From Aneurinibacillus danicus (GTDB taxonomy: Bacteria; Bacillota; Bacilli; Aneurinibacillales; Aneurinibacillaceae): a DNA stretch of 38,052 nucleotides. Below are positions 25,696 to 36,677 of the stretch, in pieces. The stretch spans positions 1 through 38,052 of the forward strand of contig NZ_BJXX01000081.1 of NCBI RefSeq assembly GCF_007991215.1. Direction: 5' to 3'. The notes beneath the pieces are model-generated. The model ran no database searches and had not been told where the DNA came from. It saw only the letters and a program-made list of their open reading frames with translations. Position numbers and translations under genes: made by a program. Every line of letters starts with the position of its first letter. The stretch's first letter is position 1.

Positions 25696-25718
25696 CTTTT
25701 TTCACATTATTAAGGAAA

Positions 25719-25746
25719 GAAAAAAGGACGAGCATCAGGATCGTCC
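25719..25746 (-). terminator. Intrinsic terminator after pyrG
   Basis: GGACGA / TCGTCC stem (25726-25731 / 25741-25746) followed on the minus strand by TTTTT and another T-rich stretch, 14 nt after the pyrG stop. Confidence 0.75.
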
Positions 25747-25760
25747 CTTAAAAATTTTCC

Positions 25761-27549
<1,789 letters not shown>

Positions 27550-27560
<11 letters not shown>

Positions 27561-28059
27561 GATCTTCGTCCTCGTCATCCATCTCGTCTTCATCCATCTC
27601 GTCTTCGAATTCTTCCTCTGTTTCTTCTTCATCGACAAAGTCATCATCAATGTCTTCTTCATCATCGTCTATGTCATCAACCTGTTCGTCATCAACATCT
27701 TCATATTCTTCTTCGATCTCTTCCTCATCTTCATCGAAATCATCATCGTCATCAAGCGCAAATTTGCCGCGGAAACCGCCTTCAGCGGATTCTTCCTGCG
27801 TCTCGACGAGATACCAGCGTTTCAGGCCCCAGAGGTTGTCACCGAGGCAGATAAAACGGCCATCAAGGTTTATCTCTGTGTAAACCTGTGCGATCATGTC
27901 CATCGCTTCCGATTCCGACATGTTCTTCATTTCTGTCAGTTCTTTGTACAAATCACGGTAATACGCCGGTTTTTTCGATTGGTTCAACAGTTGATAAGCG
28001 AGATCTACCATCGCCATTTCTTGGATTTTTTCTGCTTCCAGGTTTAAAGCACTGCTCAC
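27550..28059 (-). CDS. rpoE: DNA-directed RNA polymerase delta subunit
   Basis: Gram-positive RNA polymerase accessory subunit that increases specificity and recycling. It has a folded N-terminal HARE-HTH-type domain (about 1-85, with KKPAYYRDLY, LDGRFICLGDNLWGL and RWY) and a very acidic, disordered tail (about 100-169, almost all D and E). The start is taken as GTG at 28059 by alignment of the domain length with B. subtilis; GTG at 28068 is also possible but has a ribosome site only 2 nt away. The tail overlaps the pyrG -35. Confidence 0.93.
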
Positions 28060-28098
28060 CCTCGGCACTTCCCTTCTTTACAGGTATTCAAGCAACAA

Positions 28099-28117
28099 GA
28101 CGCGGGAACCCCGCGTC
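28099..28117 (-). other. Hairpin in the rpoE leader
   Basis: A perfect 8-bp stem GACGCGGG / CCCGCGTC with a 3-nt loop lies between the rpoE promoter and the start codon, followed by TTGTTGCTTG on the minus strand. The T-tract is too weak for a normal terminator; its role is unknown. Confidence 0.5.
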
Positions 28118-28152
28118 CGGGTATACTTTCCCTATTATTCAGCATTCCTTAT

Positions 28153-28180
28153 TTTATACAATTTAACCCCTAAAATGCAA
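28153..28180 (-). promoter_or_regulatory. Sigma-A promoter of rpoE
   Basis: TTGCAT-N16-TATAAA on the minus strand, about 94 nt upstream of the rpoE start, with the hairpin at 28099-28117 in its leader. Confidence 0.55.
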
Positions 28181-28262
28181 GAGTAATGCAAGGAAAGAAA
28201 GAGGGCAAAAAGTGTTACCTTTCTCTTTTCGGCTTCGTCTTAAACTTATCTTACCCATAATA

Positions 28263-28328
28263 GAAAGACGAGGGAAAGAGACCTCGCCTTTTTTCTTTCA
28301 ATCCAGCGAGTCTTTTCTCTCGTCTTTC
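28263..28328 (-). other. Long hairpin immediately after icmF
   Basis: GAAAGACGAG / CTCGTCTTTC (28263-28272 / 28319-28328) is a perfect 10-bp repeat that continues imperfectly inwards through CTCGC / GCGAG (28283-28287 / 28306-28310). It starts 5 nt after the icmF stop. There is no good T-tract on the minus strand, so it may stabilise the mRNA end or act as a weak terminator. Confidence 0.5.
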
Positions 28329-28332
28329 GAAT

Positions 28333-31300
28333 TTACATGTTCCGGCGATACTGGCCGCCTACTTCATAAAGCGCTCCGGTAATCTGGCCAAGGCTTGCCA
28401 CTTTAACCGTTTCCATCAGCTCGGCGAAGATGTTGCCGTTGCTGCGGGCCACTTCTTTTAAGCGTTGCAGCGCCGGGCCTACGGCGTCTTTATGGCGCTC
28501 CTGGAAGGCGCGCAGATTGTTAATTTGCTGTATCTTCTCTTCCTCCGTTGCACGGGCAAGCTCAATCTCATAGTCGTCTTCAGATGAGTTCGGGTTCAGG
28601 AATGTATTGACCCCGATAATCGGCAGCTCGCCGTTATGCTTAAGCGTTTCATAGTAAAGCGATTCTTCTTGAATCTTGCTGCGCTGGTATTGCGTTTCCA
28701 TCGCGCCCAGTACACCGCCGCGATCGCTGATGCGCTGGAATTCAGCCAGAACCGCTTCTTCCACCAAGTCGGTCAACTCTTCAATGATGAAAGAACCCTG
28801 CAGCGAGTTTTCATTCTTGGCTAATCCTAACTCTTTCGTAATAATCATCTGGATTGCCATCGCACGTCGTACGGAGTTCTCCGTCGGCGTCGTAATCGCT
28901 TCGTCGTATGCATTCGTATGCAACGAGTTGCAATTATCGTAGATGGCCATCAGCGCCTGCAGCGTTGTGCGGATATCATTGAAATCCATCTCCTGCGCAT
29001 GCAGCGAGCGGCCGGATGTCTGAATATGATATTTCAGCTTCTGGCTGCGCTCATTTCCGCCGTATTTGTTTTTCATCACGACTGCCCAGATGCGGCGGGC
29101 CACACGACCGAGTACGCTGTACTCCGGATCAAGACCGTTACTGAAGAAAAACGACAGGTTCGGCGCAAAGTCATCGATATGCATACCGCGGCTCAAGTAG
29201 TATTCCACATACGTGAAACCGTTCGCCAGCGTGAATGCCAGCTGAGAAATCGGATTCGCTCCCGCTTCTGCAATATGGTAGCCGGAGATACTTACCGAGT
29301 AGTAGTTGCGGACATGGTTCTTAACAAAGTATTCCTGGATGTCACCCATCATCTTTAGCGCAAACTCAGTTGAGAAGATGCACGTGTTTTGTCCCTGGTC
29401 TTCTTTCAGAATGTCCGCCTGAACAGTACCGCGTACGCTCTTTAACGTGTACGCTTTAATCTGTTCGGCTTCTTCAGCGTTCGGCTCGCGCCCGTTTTCT
29501 TCTTTGAACTTATCAAGCTGCTGCTGAATCGCCGTGTTCATATACATCGCCAGGATAATCGGCGCCGGTCCGTTAATCGTCATAGATACGGACGTGGAAG
29601 GATGGCACAGGTCGAATCCGGCATACAGCTTCTTCATATCATCCAGCGTACAAATGCTGACGCCGCTCGTACCGATTTTCCCGTAAATGTCCGGACGGTA
29701 ATCCGGATCTTCACCATACAGGGTCACACTGTCAAATGCCGTACTCAGACGTTTTGCCGTATCATCTTTGGAGAGATAGTGGAAGCGGCGGTTTGTCCGC
29801 TCCGGTGTACCTTCGCCCGCGAACTGACGCTTCGGATCTTCGCTATCGCGCTTAAATGGAAATACGCCTGCTGTATAAGGGAAGTGTCCCGGAAGGTTCT
29901 CCGTCATGGACCAGCGGAGAATCTCTCCCCAATCTTCGAATTTCGGCAGCGCTACTTTCGGAATGCGCGTACCGGATAGCGACGTCGTGTACAGTTTGGT
30001 GACAATTTCTTTGTCACGTACTTTGGTGACGAATTCATCCTGCTGGTACGCTTCTTTTAGCGACTCCCAATTCTCCAGAATTTTTTTGCTTTCCGGATGC
30101 AGCTTCTCTTCATAATGTGCAATCAGCTTATCAATCTCCTGCCGTAGATCGGCCGCAAGCTCTCCAGTCTGTTGAGACAGCTCTTCTTTCGTGCCTTTCA
30201 ATTGGAACAGCTTACGTGCAATTTGCACCTGCTGTTCGGTGAATTTCTTATACTCACGTACCGTGTTTACAATTTCGGCCAGATAGTGCACACGGTCCGA
30301 CGGAATAATATATTTCTTCTTCGATTTTGTGTCGCGGGAGATGTCTATCGTTGTCGGCCATTCGGTGCCGGTTTTTTCGGAGACGACTCTCATCAGGTTC
30401 ACAAACAGTACGTTTGTGCCCGGGTCATTGAACTGGCTTGCGATCGTGCCGTAAACCGGAATATCTTCGTCTTTCATGTCAAAAATGGCACGGCTGCGCG
30501 CCCACTGCTTCTTAACATCACGCAGGGCGTCTTCGGAGCCGCGACGCTCGAATTTATTGATGGCAATAATATCCGCATAATCGATCATATCGATTTTCTC
30601 AAGCTGGGTCGGCGCACCGAATTCGCTGGTCATGACGTACATAGCGACGTCGCACACCTGCGTAATATTGGCGTCGCCCTGGCCAATGCCGGATGTTTCG
30701 ACGATAATAAAATCGTAACCTGCCGCTTTTACGATATTGATTGCATCGCCGATAGCCCTGCTGAGCTCACTGTGGGATTTACGGGTAGCCAGCGAGCGCA
30801 TATACACTCGCGGCGAATTAATCGAGTTCATGCGGATGCGGTCGCCCAGCAGTGCTCCGCCTGTTTTCTGCTTGGATGGATCTACAGAGAGAATCGCAAT
30901 CGTCTTATCCGGGTATTGTTCAAGATACCGGCGCACAAGTTCATCCGTCAGCGAGCTTTTTCCAGCGCCGCCTGTTCCCGTGATGCCGAGAACCGGAACC
31001 GTCTCTACCATAGCGTTAACCTTCTCGAGCGTCGCCGCTACTTCCCGGTCCTGCTTTTCGACATTTTCCTCCGCCAGCGTAATCATGCGGCCGATTGCAT
31101 TCCAGCTGCGATTTTTAAGCTCATTGATTTCTTTTTCGACTTCTTTGGGAGTCGGATAGTCGGTCTGCTCAATCATCCAGTTAATCATACCCTGAAGACC
31201 GTGTATACGTCCGTCATCCGGAGAGAAGATTTTTGTCACACCGTATTCATGTAGTTCGCGAATTTCAGAAGGAACGATAACACCGCCACCGCCGCCAAAC

Positions 31301-31587
31301 ACTTTAATATGAGAGGCGTTTTTCTCTTTTAACAGGTCAATAATATACTTGAAATACTCAACGTGACCACCCTGGTAGGAACTTACAGCGATACCCTGTG
31401 CATCTTCCTGAATGGCGGCATTTACAACCTCCTCTACAGAGCGGTTATGGCCAAGGTGAATGACCTCCACTCCGGACGCCTGCAGGATGCGGCGCATGAT
31501 GTTAATGGATGCATCATGGCCGTCGAACAGGCTGGCAGCCGTGACAAAACGAACATTGTGCTTCGGACGATAAATTGCCGTTTCCAT
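28333..31587 (-). CDS. icmF: Fused isobutyryl-CoA mutase IcmF
   Basis: Adenosylcobalamin-dependent enzyme interconverting isobutyryl-CoA and n-butyryl-CoA. The 1,084-residue protein has, in order, a B12-binding domain (about 10-145; His24 in DGHDAS as cobalt ligand), a MeaB-like G-protein chaperone (about 155-420; Walker A GTGGAGKS 204-211) and the substrate-binding TIM-barrel (about 550-1,084). In the active site, Gln733 (QGQNTCIF) stands where methylmalonyl-CoA mutase has Arg (RNTYIF), and FPF lies at 576-578, both pointing to the isobutyryl type. ATG has AAGGAGG 9 nt upstream. It follows tetR by 14 nt. Confidence 0.96.
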   Translation of the reverse strand: METAIYRPKHNVRFVTAASLFDGHDASINIMRRILQASGVEVIHLGHNRSVEEVVNAAIQEDAQGIAVSSYQGGHVEYFKYIIDLLKEKNASHIKVFGGGGGVIVPSEIRELHEYGVTKIFSPDDGRIHGLQGMINWMIEQTDYPTPKEVEKEINELKNRSWNAIGRMITLAEENVEKQDREVAATLEKVNAMVETVPVLGITGTGGAGKSSLTDELVRRYLEQYPDKTIAILSVDPSKQKTGGALLGDRIRMNSINSPRVYMRSLATRKSHSELSRAIGDAINIVKAAGYDFIIVETSGIGQGDANITQVCDVAMYVMTSEFGAPTQLEKIDMIDYADIIAINKFERRGSEDALRDVKKQWARSRAIFDMKDEDIPVYGTIASQFNDPGTNVLFVNLMRVVSEKTGTEWPTTIDISRDTKSKKKYIIPSDRVHYLAEIVNTVREYKKFTEQQVQIARKLFQLKGTKEELSQQTGELAADLRQEIDKLIAHYEEKLHPESKKILENWESLKEAYQQDEFVTKVRDKEIVTKLYTTSLSGTRIPKVALPKFEDWGEILRWSMTENLPGHFPYTAGVFPFKRDSEDPKRQFAGEGTPERTNRRFHYLSKDDTAKRLSTAFDSVTLYGEDPDYRPDIYGKIGTSGVSICTLDDMKKLYAGFDLCHPSTSVSMTINGPAPIILAMYMNTAIQQQLDKFKEENGREPNAEEAEQIKAYTLKSVRGTVQADILKEDQGQNTCIFSTEFALKMMGDIQEYFVKNHVRNYYSVSISGYHIAEAGANPISQLAFTLANGFTYVEYYLSRGMHIDDFAPNLSFFFSNGLDPEYSVLGRVARRIWAVVMKNKYGGNERSQKLKYHIQTSGRSLHAQEMDFNDIRTTLQALMAIYDNCNSLHTNAYDEAITTPTENSVRRAMAIQMIITKELGLAKNENSLQGSFIIEELTDLVEEAVLAEFQRISDRGGVLGAMETQYQRSKIQEESLYYETLKHNGELPIIGVNTFLNPNSSEDDYEIELARATEEEKIQQINNLRAFQERHKDAVGPALQRLKEVARSNGNIFAELMETVKVASLGQITGALYEVGGQYRRNM

Positions 31588-31601
31588 CTTGGTTTTCCTC
31601 C

Positions 31602-32228
31602 TTATTTTCCTGTCAATTCGCGCAAAATCAATGAGGTCTGCATTTCCGTATATTCTTCGAGCGTGTAGTGCTTACGCAGGCTCCAGCGGCGGAATGTCCA
31701 CATCTCGCCCAGCACCACGATATTGTGTGCCATCAGCTTCACCGACTTCTCGTCGATATTAAGCGAACCATCCATTCTACCCCGGTGCAGTATCTCCTCA
31801 AAAAATCCGGTAATCTCTTCTTCTTTGGCAAGTACATACTTCATCGTGTCAGGAGGAAGCGATTTAATCTCCTGGTAAATCAGCAGCACACGGTCCTGCA
31901 TCTGATCCATAACACGCAGGAAGCCCTCAATGGCCGCCTTCAGCATCACGGCTCCACTCACGCCGTTTACCAATACCTCCTGCAATCCTTTTTCCACACC
32001 TGCATGGATTGCGTCGCATACAAGATAGAGAACGTCTTCCTTTGATTCGATATATTCGTATAGCGTGCCGATGCTAAATCCTGATGCACGGGAAATTTCT
32101 CGGGTGGTCGTTTTGTGAAATCCTTTGGAGATAAAAAGCTCAACCGCTGCTTCAATAATTTGTTCGCGTCGCTTCTCGATGAGTTTCGGGTCTTTTACCA
32201 TCGAAGGGATCGATTTTCGTTGTTCCAT
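31602..32228 (-). CDS. TetR family regulator of the acyl-CoA operon
   Basis: A 208-residue repressor-type protein with an N-terminal helix-turn-helix (about 38-60, [20 protein letters not shown]) and a C-terminal ligand domain similar to acyl-CoA-responsive TetR/FadR-type regulators. ATG at 32228 has AAGGAG 9 nt upstream. It lies within the fatty-acyl/icmF gene group and is preceded by a palindrome (32252-32271) that recurs before the thiolase gene, suggesting autoregulation and control of the whole group. The effector is probably an acyl-CoA; this is inference. Confidence 0.9.
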   Translation of the reverse strand: MEQRKSIPSMVKDPKLIEKRREQIIEAAVELFISKGFHKTTTREISRASGFSIGTLYEYIESKEDVLYLVCDAIHAGVEKGLQEVLVNGVSGAVMLKAAIEGFLRVMDQMQDRVLLIYQEIKSLPPDTMKYVLAKEEEITGFFEEILHRGRMDGSLNIDEKSVKLMAHNIVVLGEMWTFRRWSLRKHYTLEEYTEMQTSLILRELTGK

Positions 32229-32251
32229 TGTACATTGCTCCTTTCCTCGTG

Positions 32252-32271
32252 CTGACTGAGCGATTGCTCAG
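32252..32271. promoter_or_regulatory. Candidate TetR operator upstream of tetR
   Basis: CTGACTGAGCGATTGCTCAG, a near-perfect palindrome (CTGAGC / GCTCAG around GATT). The 14 bases GAGCGATTGCTCAG recur exactly at 37908-37921 before the thiolase gene. It is 24 nt upstream of the tetR ATG. Confidence 0.7.
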
Positions 32272-32282
32272 AGTGCAGGGAA

Positions 32283-32309
32283 AAAGAAAAGGCATATCGC
32301 CTCTTCTTT
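32283..32309 (-). terminator. Hairpin between meaB and tetR
   Basis: AAAGAAAAGGC / GCCTCTTCTTT (one mismatch, 5-nt loop), ending on the minus strand in TTTTT. It could terminate meaB, but because it lies downstream of the probable tetR promoter it may instead be an attenuator. Confidence 0.5.
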
Positions 32310-32315
32310 CTTCTT

Positions 32316-32345
32316 ATTATACGCACGAAGAAAACGAATCCGCAA
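32316..32345 (-). promoter_or_regulatory. Probable tetR-icmF promoter
   Basis: TTGCGG-N18-TATAAT on the minus strand, between the meaB stop and tetR. The -10 is perfect, the -35 moderate. Confidence 0.5.
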
Positions 32346-32359
32346 TACTTTTCAGAATA

Positions 32360-33313
32360 CTATTTTTCTTTTACTAACTGATGAAACAGCTGACCTGCTA
32401 CTTCATACGGATCAATGTCACGACGGGAAACTTTCTCCATAATCTCTTTGTATCCTTCACTGCGCAAATGCTTGGTAACCAGTTGATGCACCTCGTGCTC
32501 CACGATTTCCGCCACTTCTTCCTTTAGGTGAGAAGCGCGTCGCTTCTCCCACTCGCCGCTTTCTTTCAAATACGTTTTGTGATTAAGAAATGCCTGCCAT
32601 GTTTCATCGATTCCTTTGTTCTGCGGCGTAATGGTCTTAACTACAGGAGGACGCCATGCAGCGTCATGCTTCACCAGGTCAAGCATCTGCTCCACTTCGC
32701 GGTATAATTTCTCTGTACCGGCCAGATCGGCTTTGTTCAAAATGAACAAATCAGCAATTTCCATAATGCCCGCTTTAAATGCCTGCACCGTATCGCCGCC
32801 GCCCGGATTCAGCACAACGGCCGTCGAATCAGCGACGTTCATAATATCAAGCTCCGATTGGCCGACGCCCACCGTTTCGATAATTACGACATCTTTGCCG
32901 TACGCATCGAGCACGCGAATCGCCTCTTTCGTGGAACGCGCCAGGCCGCCCAGGCTGCCGCGCGTACCCATGCTACGAATAAATACACCCTCATCAAGAA
33001 AATGATCCTGCATGCGTATACGATCGCCGAGAATCGCACCACCAGTAAACGGGCTGGTAGGGTCCACCGCCACGATTCCTACGGTCAGATTCTGCCTGCG
33101 CAAGTACCCGATAAGTTTATCGACAAACGAGCTTTTGCCCGCGCCCGGCGAACCGGTAATGCCGACAAGAAATGATTTCCCTGTATGCGGAAAAAGATCC
33201 TGCAAAATCTCCGTCTTCTCGGGATGGTTATCCTCTATATAAGAGATCGCACGGGCAACCGCCCGGCGATCTCCATTAAGAATCCGCTCTACCAATGTAT
33301 GCAATACGCTCAC
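32360..33313 (-). CDS. meaB: MeaB/ArgK family GTPase chaperone
   Basis: G-protein that protects and loads B12-dependent acyl-CoA mutases. The 317-residue protein has Walker A GSPGAGKSS (54-62), switch-region DPTSPFTGGA (84-93), ETVGVGQ (146-152) and NKAD (193-196), plus a C-terminal dimerisation arm. The GTG at 33313 lies 2 nt after the TAAGGA at the acd stop; an internal TTG at 33304 has better spacing and is a real alternative. It is present although IcmF already carries a fused MeaB-like domain. Confidence 0.92.
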   Translation of the reverse strand: MSVLHTLVERILNGDRRAVARAISYIEDNHPEKTEILQDLFPHTGKSFLVGITGSPGAGKSSFVDKLIGYLRRQNLTVGIVAVDPTSPFTGGAILGDRIRMQDHFLDEGVFIRSMGTRGSLGGLARSTKEAIRVLDAYGKDVVIIETVGVGQSELDIMNVADSTAVVLNPGGGDTVQAFKAGIMEIADLFILNKADLAGTEKLYREVEQMLDLVKHDAAWRPPVVKTITPQNKGIDETWQAFLNHKTYLKESGEWEKRRASHLKEEVAEIVEHEVHQLVTKHLRSEGYKEIMEKVSRRDIDPYEVAGQLFHQLVKEK

Positions 33314-33317
33314 ATCC

Positions 33318-34460
33318 TTAGTCTTTCAGCAAGTAGTTCGAGATGACAAGACGCTGAATCTCGTTCGTTCCTTCGTAGATTTGCGTAATTTTGGCATCAC
33401 GCATGAAGCGTTCTACCGGATATTCGCGTGTATAACCGTAACCGCCGAAGACTTGTACCGCATCGGTGGTCACTTCCATTGCGATATCGCCCGCATAAAG
33501 TTTTGCCATTGCAGACGCTTTTCCATACGGCAGACCGCTGTCTTCAAGCACAGCGGCCTGGTAGGTCAGAAGACGGGCCGCTTCCACTTTTGTTGCCATG
33601 TCTGCAAGTTTGAATGCGATGGCCTGCTGGGAAGCGATCGGCTTGCCGAATTGATGGCGTTCCTTCGCATACGCAATCGCATGCGTCAGCGCGCCATCCG
33701 CGATACCTACCGCCTGAGCAGCGATGCCGTTACGGCCGCCGTCAAGCGTCATCATCGCGATTTTAAAACCCTGCCCTTCCTGACCCAGCAGATTTTCTGC
33801 CGGCACACGGCAATCTTCAAAAATGATCTCCGTCGTTGCGGAAGAACGGATACCAAGCTTCTTCTCTTTTTTGCCGACTTTAAAGCCAGGCATATCGCTC
33901 GTTACGATAAACGCGGTTTGTCCCTTATGCTTTAATTCCGGAGTGGTAGCGGCAAATACGATATAGATGTCTGCCAGCCCGCCGTTTGTAATGAAGATTT
34001 TGCTTCCGTTCAGAATGTAGTGATCGCCGTCTTTTTTCGCCGTTGTCTTCATTCCGGCAGCGTCGGATCCGGAACCTGGCTCGGTCAGGCAGTAGGCACC
34101 CATGCTTTTGCCTTCGGCCAGCGGACGCAGAAATTTCTGCTTCTGTTCTTCGGTACCGAATTTATAAATCGGCCAGCTCGCCAGCGATGTATGCGCAGAC
34201 AGCGTAACCCCCACAGAGGAGTCGACGCGCGACAGCTCCTCCACCGCAATGACGTAACTTAAGAAATCAAAACCTGCACCGCCGTACTTCTCATCCCACG
34301 GAATACCCGTCAGGCCCAGCTCAGCCATCTTGTGGAATACTTCCATGTCAAAACGTTCTTCTTCGTCGCGCTCCCCGGCTTTGTCGGCCAGTTCATTCTC
34401 CGCAAATTCGCGCACCATTTGGCGCAGCATTTTGTGTTCTTCAGACAGTTGGAAATCCAT
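33318..34460 (-). CDS. acdA: Acyl-CoA dehydrogenase (second copy)
   Basis: FAD enzyme that oxidises acyl-CoA to the trans-2-enoyl-CoA, probably on short or branched chains. The 380-residue protein has the FAD/substrate segments [14 protein letters not shown] and KIFITNGG, and the catalytic Glu363 in [14 protein letters not shown] at 34460 has an AGGAG sequence upstream. Its neighbour (34479-35621) is a paralogue, 18 nt apart, with two stretches of identical DNA. meaB follows by 4 nt. The symbol is by family and context; chain-length specificity is not known. Confidence 0.92.
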   Translation of the reverse strand: MDFQLSEEHKMLRQMVREFAENELADKAGERDEEERFDMEVFHKMAELGLTGIPWDEKYGGAGFDFLSYVIAVEELSRVDSSVGVTLSAHTSLASWPIYKFGTEEQKQKFLRPLAEGKSMGAYCLTEPGSGSDAAGMKTTAKKDGDHYILNGSKIFITNGGLADIYIVFAATTPELKHKGQTAFIVTSDMPGFKVGKKEKKLGIRSSATTEIIFEDCRVPAENLLGQEGQGFKIAMMTLDGGRNGIAAQAVGIADGALTHAIAYAKERHQFGKPIASQQAIAFKLADMATKVEAARLLTYQAAVLEDSGLPYGKASAMAKLYAGDIAMEVTTDAVQVFGGYGYTREYPVERFMRDAKITQIYEGTNEIQRLVISNYLLKD

Positions 34461-34478
34461 GCTCTCCCCACTCCTTTA

Positions 34479-35621
34479 TTATTTGTTTAATAAGTATTTG
34501 GAAATCACAAGACGCTGAATCTGGTTGGTACCCTCATAAATCTGGGTTACTTTGGCGTCGCGGAAATAGCGCTCGACCGGATACTCACGCGTATAGCCGT
34601 AGCCGCCGAAGACCTGGACAGCTTCCGTCGCCACTTTCATCGCCGTATCGGTTGCAAAACGCTTCGCCATGGATGCCTCCATGCCGCACTTGATACCCTG
34701 GTTGCGCAGGGCCGCCGCACGATAGACCAGCATGCGCGCCGCTTCGGTTTGTGTCGCCATATCGGCCAGTTTAAACGCGATGGCCTGTTGGGAAGCGATC
34801 GGCTTGCCGAATTGATGGCGTTCCTTCGCATACGCAATCGCGTGTTCGAGCGCGCCTTCCGCAATGCCGAGACCTTGCGCCGCGATGCCGATTCGTCCTA
34901 CATCCAGGTTCGCCATGGCGATGGTAAAACCTATACCTTCTTCGCCAAGCAGATTTTCCGCCGGTACTTCCGCGTTATCAAAGATTAATTCGCAGGTGCT
35001 GGATCCATGCAAACCCATCTTTTTCTCCTTCTTGCCGACAGTAAACCCTGGTGTATCCTTTTCTACAATAAACGCCGAGATTCCTTTGGAACCTTTTGAC
35101 GGATCGGTGACAGCAAACGTAATGTACGTGTTAGCCGCTCCGGCGTTTGTAATGAAGATTTTGCTTCCGTTCAGAATGTATTTGTCGCCTTTTTTCACCG
35201 CAGTTGTACGCATGCTGGCAGCGTCGGAACCGGCGTTCGGCTCGGTCAGCGCAAACGCACCGATATATTCGCCGGAAGCCAGTTTCGGTACGTATTTTTT
35301 CTTTTGTTCTTCGTTACCGAAGTAAAGAATCGGATTAGTACCGACCGATGTGTGTACGGAGAGAATAACCCCAACTGTCGGGCTTACCTTAGAGATTTCA
35401 TTGATTGCGAGAATATAGGAGATAAAGTCCGCTTCCGCACCGCCCCACTTCTCCTCAATCGGGATTCCCATTAATCCGTATTCGCCCATCTTGCGGATAA
35501 TTTCGAGCGGGAATTCATCCGTTTCTTCCATCTCCTCCACCCGGGGTGCGATTTCTTCGCGGGCGAAGTCACGCACCATACGGCGCATCATCTCTTGTTC
35601 TTCTGTAAATTGCAAATGCAT
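34479..35621 (-). CDS. Acyl-CoA dehydrogenase (first copy)
   Basis: A 380-residue paralogue of the next gene with the same layout: AFALTEPNAGSDAAS, KIFITNAGAAN and catalytic Glu363 in QIYEGTNQIQR, the pattern of butyryl/short-chain dehydrogenases. It would oxidise butyryl-CoA made by IcmF to crotonyl-CoA, or a branched-chain acyl-CoA. ATG has an AGGAGG sequence upstream. It lies 42 nt after hbd. Two paralogues in a row suggest different chain specificities or electron-acceptor needs; this is inference. No etfAB genes are in the window. Confidence 0.93.
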   Translation of the reverse strand: MHLQFTEEQEMMRRMVRDFAREEIAPRVEEMEETDEFPLEIIRKMGEYGLMGIPIEEKWGGAEADFISYILAINEISKVSPTVGVILSVHTSVGTNPILYFGNEEQKKKYVPKLASGEYIGAFALTEPNAGSDAASMRTTAVKKGDKYILNGSKIFITNAGAANTYITFAVTDPSKGSKGISAFIVEKDTPGFTVGKKEKKMGLHGSSTCELIFDNAEVPAENLLGEEGIGFTIAMANLDVGRIGIAAQGLGIAEGALEHAIAYAKERHQFGKPIASQQAIAFKLADMATQTEAARMLVYRAAALRNQGIKCGMEASMAKRFATDTAMKVATEAVQVFGGYGYTREYPVERYFRDAKVTQIYEGTNQIQRLVISKYLLNK

Positions 35622-35663
35622 GGTTTCTCCTCCTAACTCCTGATGCTCTTTGTGAATGTATAT

Positions 35664-36515
35664 CTATTGGTATGTGTAGAATCCGCGTCCGGATTTGCGT
35701 CCCAACCAGCCTGCTTTTACATACTTGCGCAGCAACGGGCACGGACGGTATTTCGAGTCGCCGAATCCTTCATGCAGCACTTCCATGATGTACAGGCACG
35801 TATCAAGACCGATAAAGTCAGCCAGCGTAAGCGGTCCCATCGGATGGTTCATACCGAGTTTCATAACTTCGTCAATCGCTTCCGGCGTCGCCACGCCCTC
35901 ATATACGCAGTAAATGGCTTCATTAATCATCGGCATTAGCACCCGGTTGGATACGAAGCCGGGGAAGTCGTTCACTTCTACTGCCACTTTGCCCATCTTC
36001 TCAGACAGCTCCGCAACCACGCGGTATGTCTCATCGGAGGTTGCCAGACCGCGGATAACCTCAATTAGCTTCATAACTGGAACCGGATTCATGAAATGCA
36101 TGCCGATTACTTTCTCCGGACGGTTTGTAACTGCGGCGATTTCCGTAATCGGCAACGAAGACGTATTGCTTGCCAGAATGGCATGCGCCGGCGCAATTTC
36201 ATCCAGTTGTTTGAAAACCCCGGTTTTTACGTCCATATTTTCAACAATCGCTTCTACTACGAAGTCAACGTCTTTTGCGTTAGTAAGGTCAGTGGACGGC
36301 GTGATGCGGTCAAGAATATCCTGCTTCTCTTGTTCCGTTTTGCGGCCTTTCTCTACGTCGCGCGCAAGGTTCTTAGTAATAACACCGAGTCCGCGGTTGA
36401 CGAATTCGTCTTTCACATCATGAAGCACGACTTCAAGACCGGCCTGTGCTGCTACCTGCGCAATACCGCTTCCCATCTGGCCTGCGCCGATGACCATGAA
36501 TTTTTTTACTTCCAT
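35664..36515 (-). CDS. hbd: 3-hydroxybutyryl-CoA dehydrogenase
   Basis: NAD(P)-dependent enzyme interconverting 3-hydroxybutyryl-CoA and acetoacetyl-CoA. The 283-residue protein has the Rossmann motif GAGQMGSG (10-17), Ser119 in SNTSSLPIT, catalytic His140 in GMHFMNPVP and the C-terminal [11 protein letters not shown] dimer domain. ATG at 36515 has AAGGAG 9 nt upstream. It is downstream of the thiolase, with a hairpin between (36594-36615). It is a stand-alone enzyme, not fused to enoyl-CoA hydratase. Confidence 0.95.
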   Translation of the reverse strand: MEVKKFMVIGAGQMGSGIAQVAAQAGLEVVLHDVKDEFVNRGLGVITKNLARDVEKGRKTEQEKQDILDRITPSTDLTNAKDVDFVVEAIVENMDVKTGVFKQLDEIAPAHAILASNTSSLPITEIAAVTNRPEKVIGMHFMNPVPVMKLIEVIRGLATSDETYRVVAELSEKMGKVAVEVNDFPGFVSNRVLMPMINEAIYCVYEGVATPEAIDEVMKLGMNHPMGPLTLADFIGLDTCLYIMEVLHEGFGDSKYRPCPLLRKYVKAGWLGRKSGRGFYTYQ

Positions 36516-36593
36516 TCCTCTCCACTCCTTATGTTCTAAATAAATATTTAAGAAAAGAGAGGGAGAATAAGGAGAAGAAAAAGATTCCGGGAT

Positions 36594-36615
36594 GAAAAAG
36601 GCATGGGCCTTTTTC
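36594..36615 (-). terminator. Hairpin between thiolase gene and hbd
   Basis: A perfect 9-bp stem GAAAAAGGC / GCCTTTTTC with a 4-nt loop and T-runs in both directions. It lies in a 162-nt gap and probably reduces readthrough from the thiolase gene into hbd rather than ending the operon. Confidence 0.6.
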
Positions 36616-36677
36616 CGTATTCAAGTCGAATTCTTTCCTCATTCTTCGCCTTCTCTCCTATCTCATAGCTTCTATCG

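Noticed and set aside
30172-31254. 360-codon open frame on the plus strand, opposite icmF
   Set aside because: Lies entirely inside icmF, whose motifs are intact; low-complexity composition follows codon use of the opposite strand, and no ribosome site is seen.
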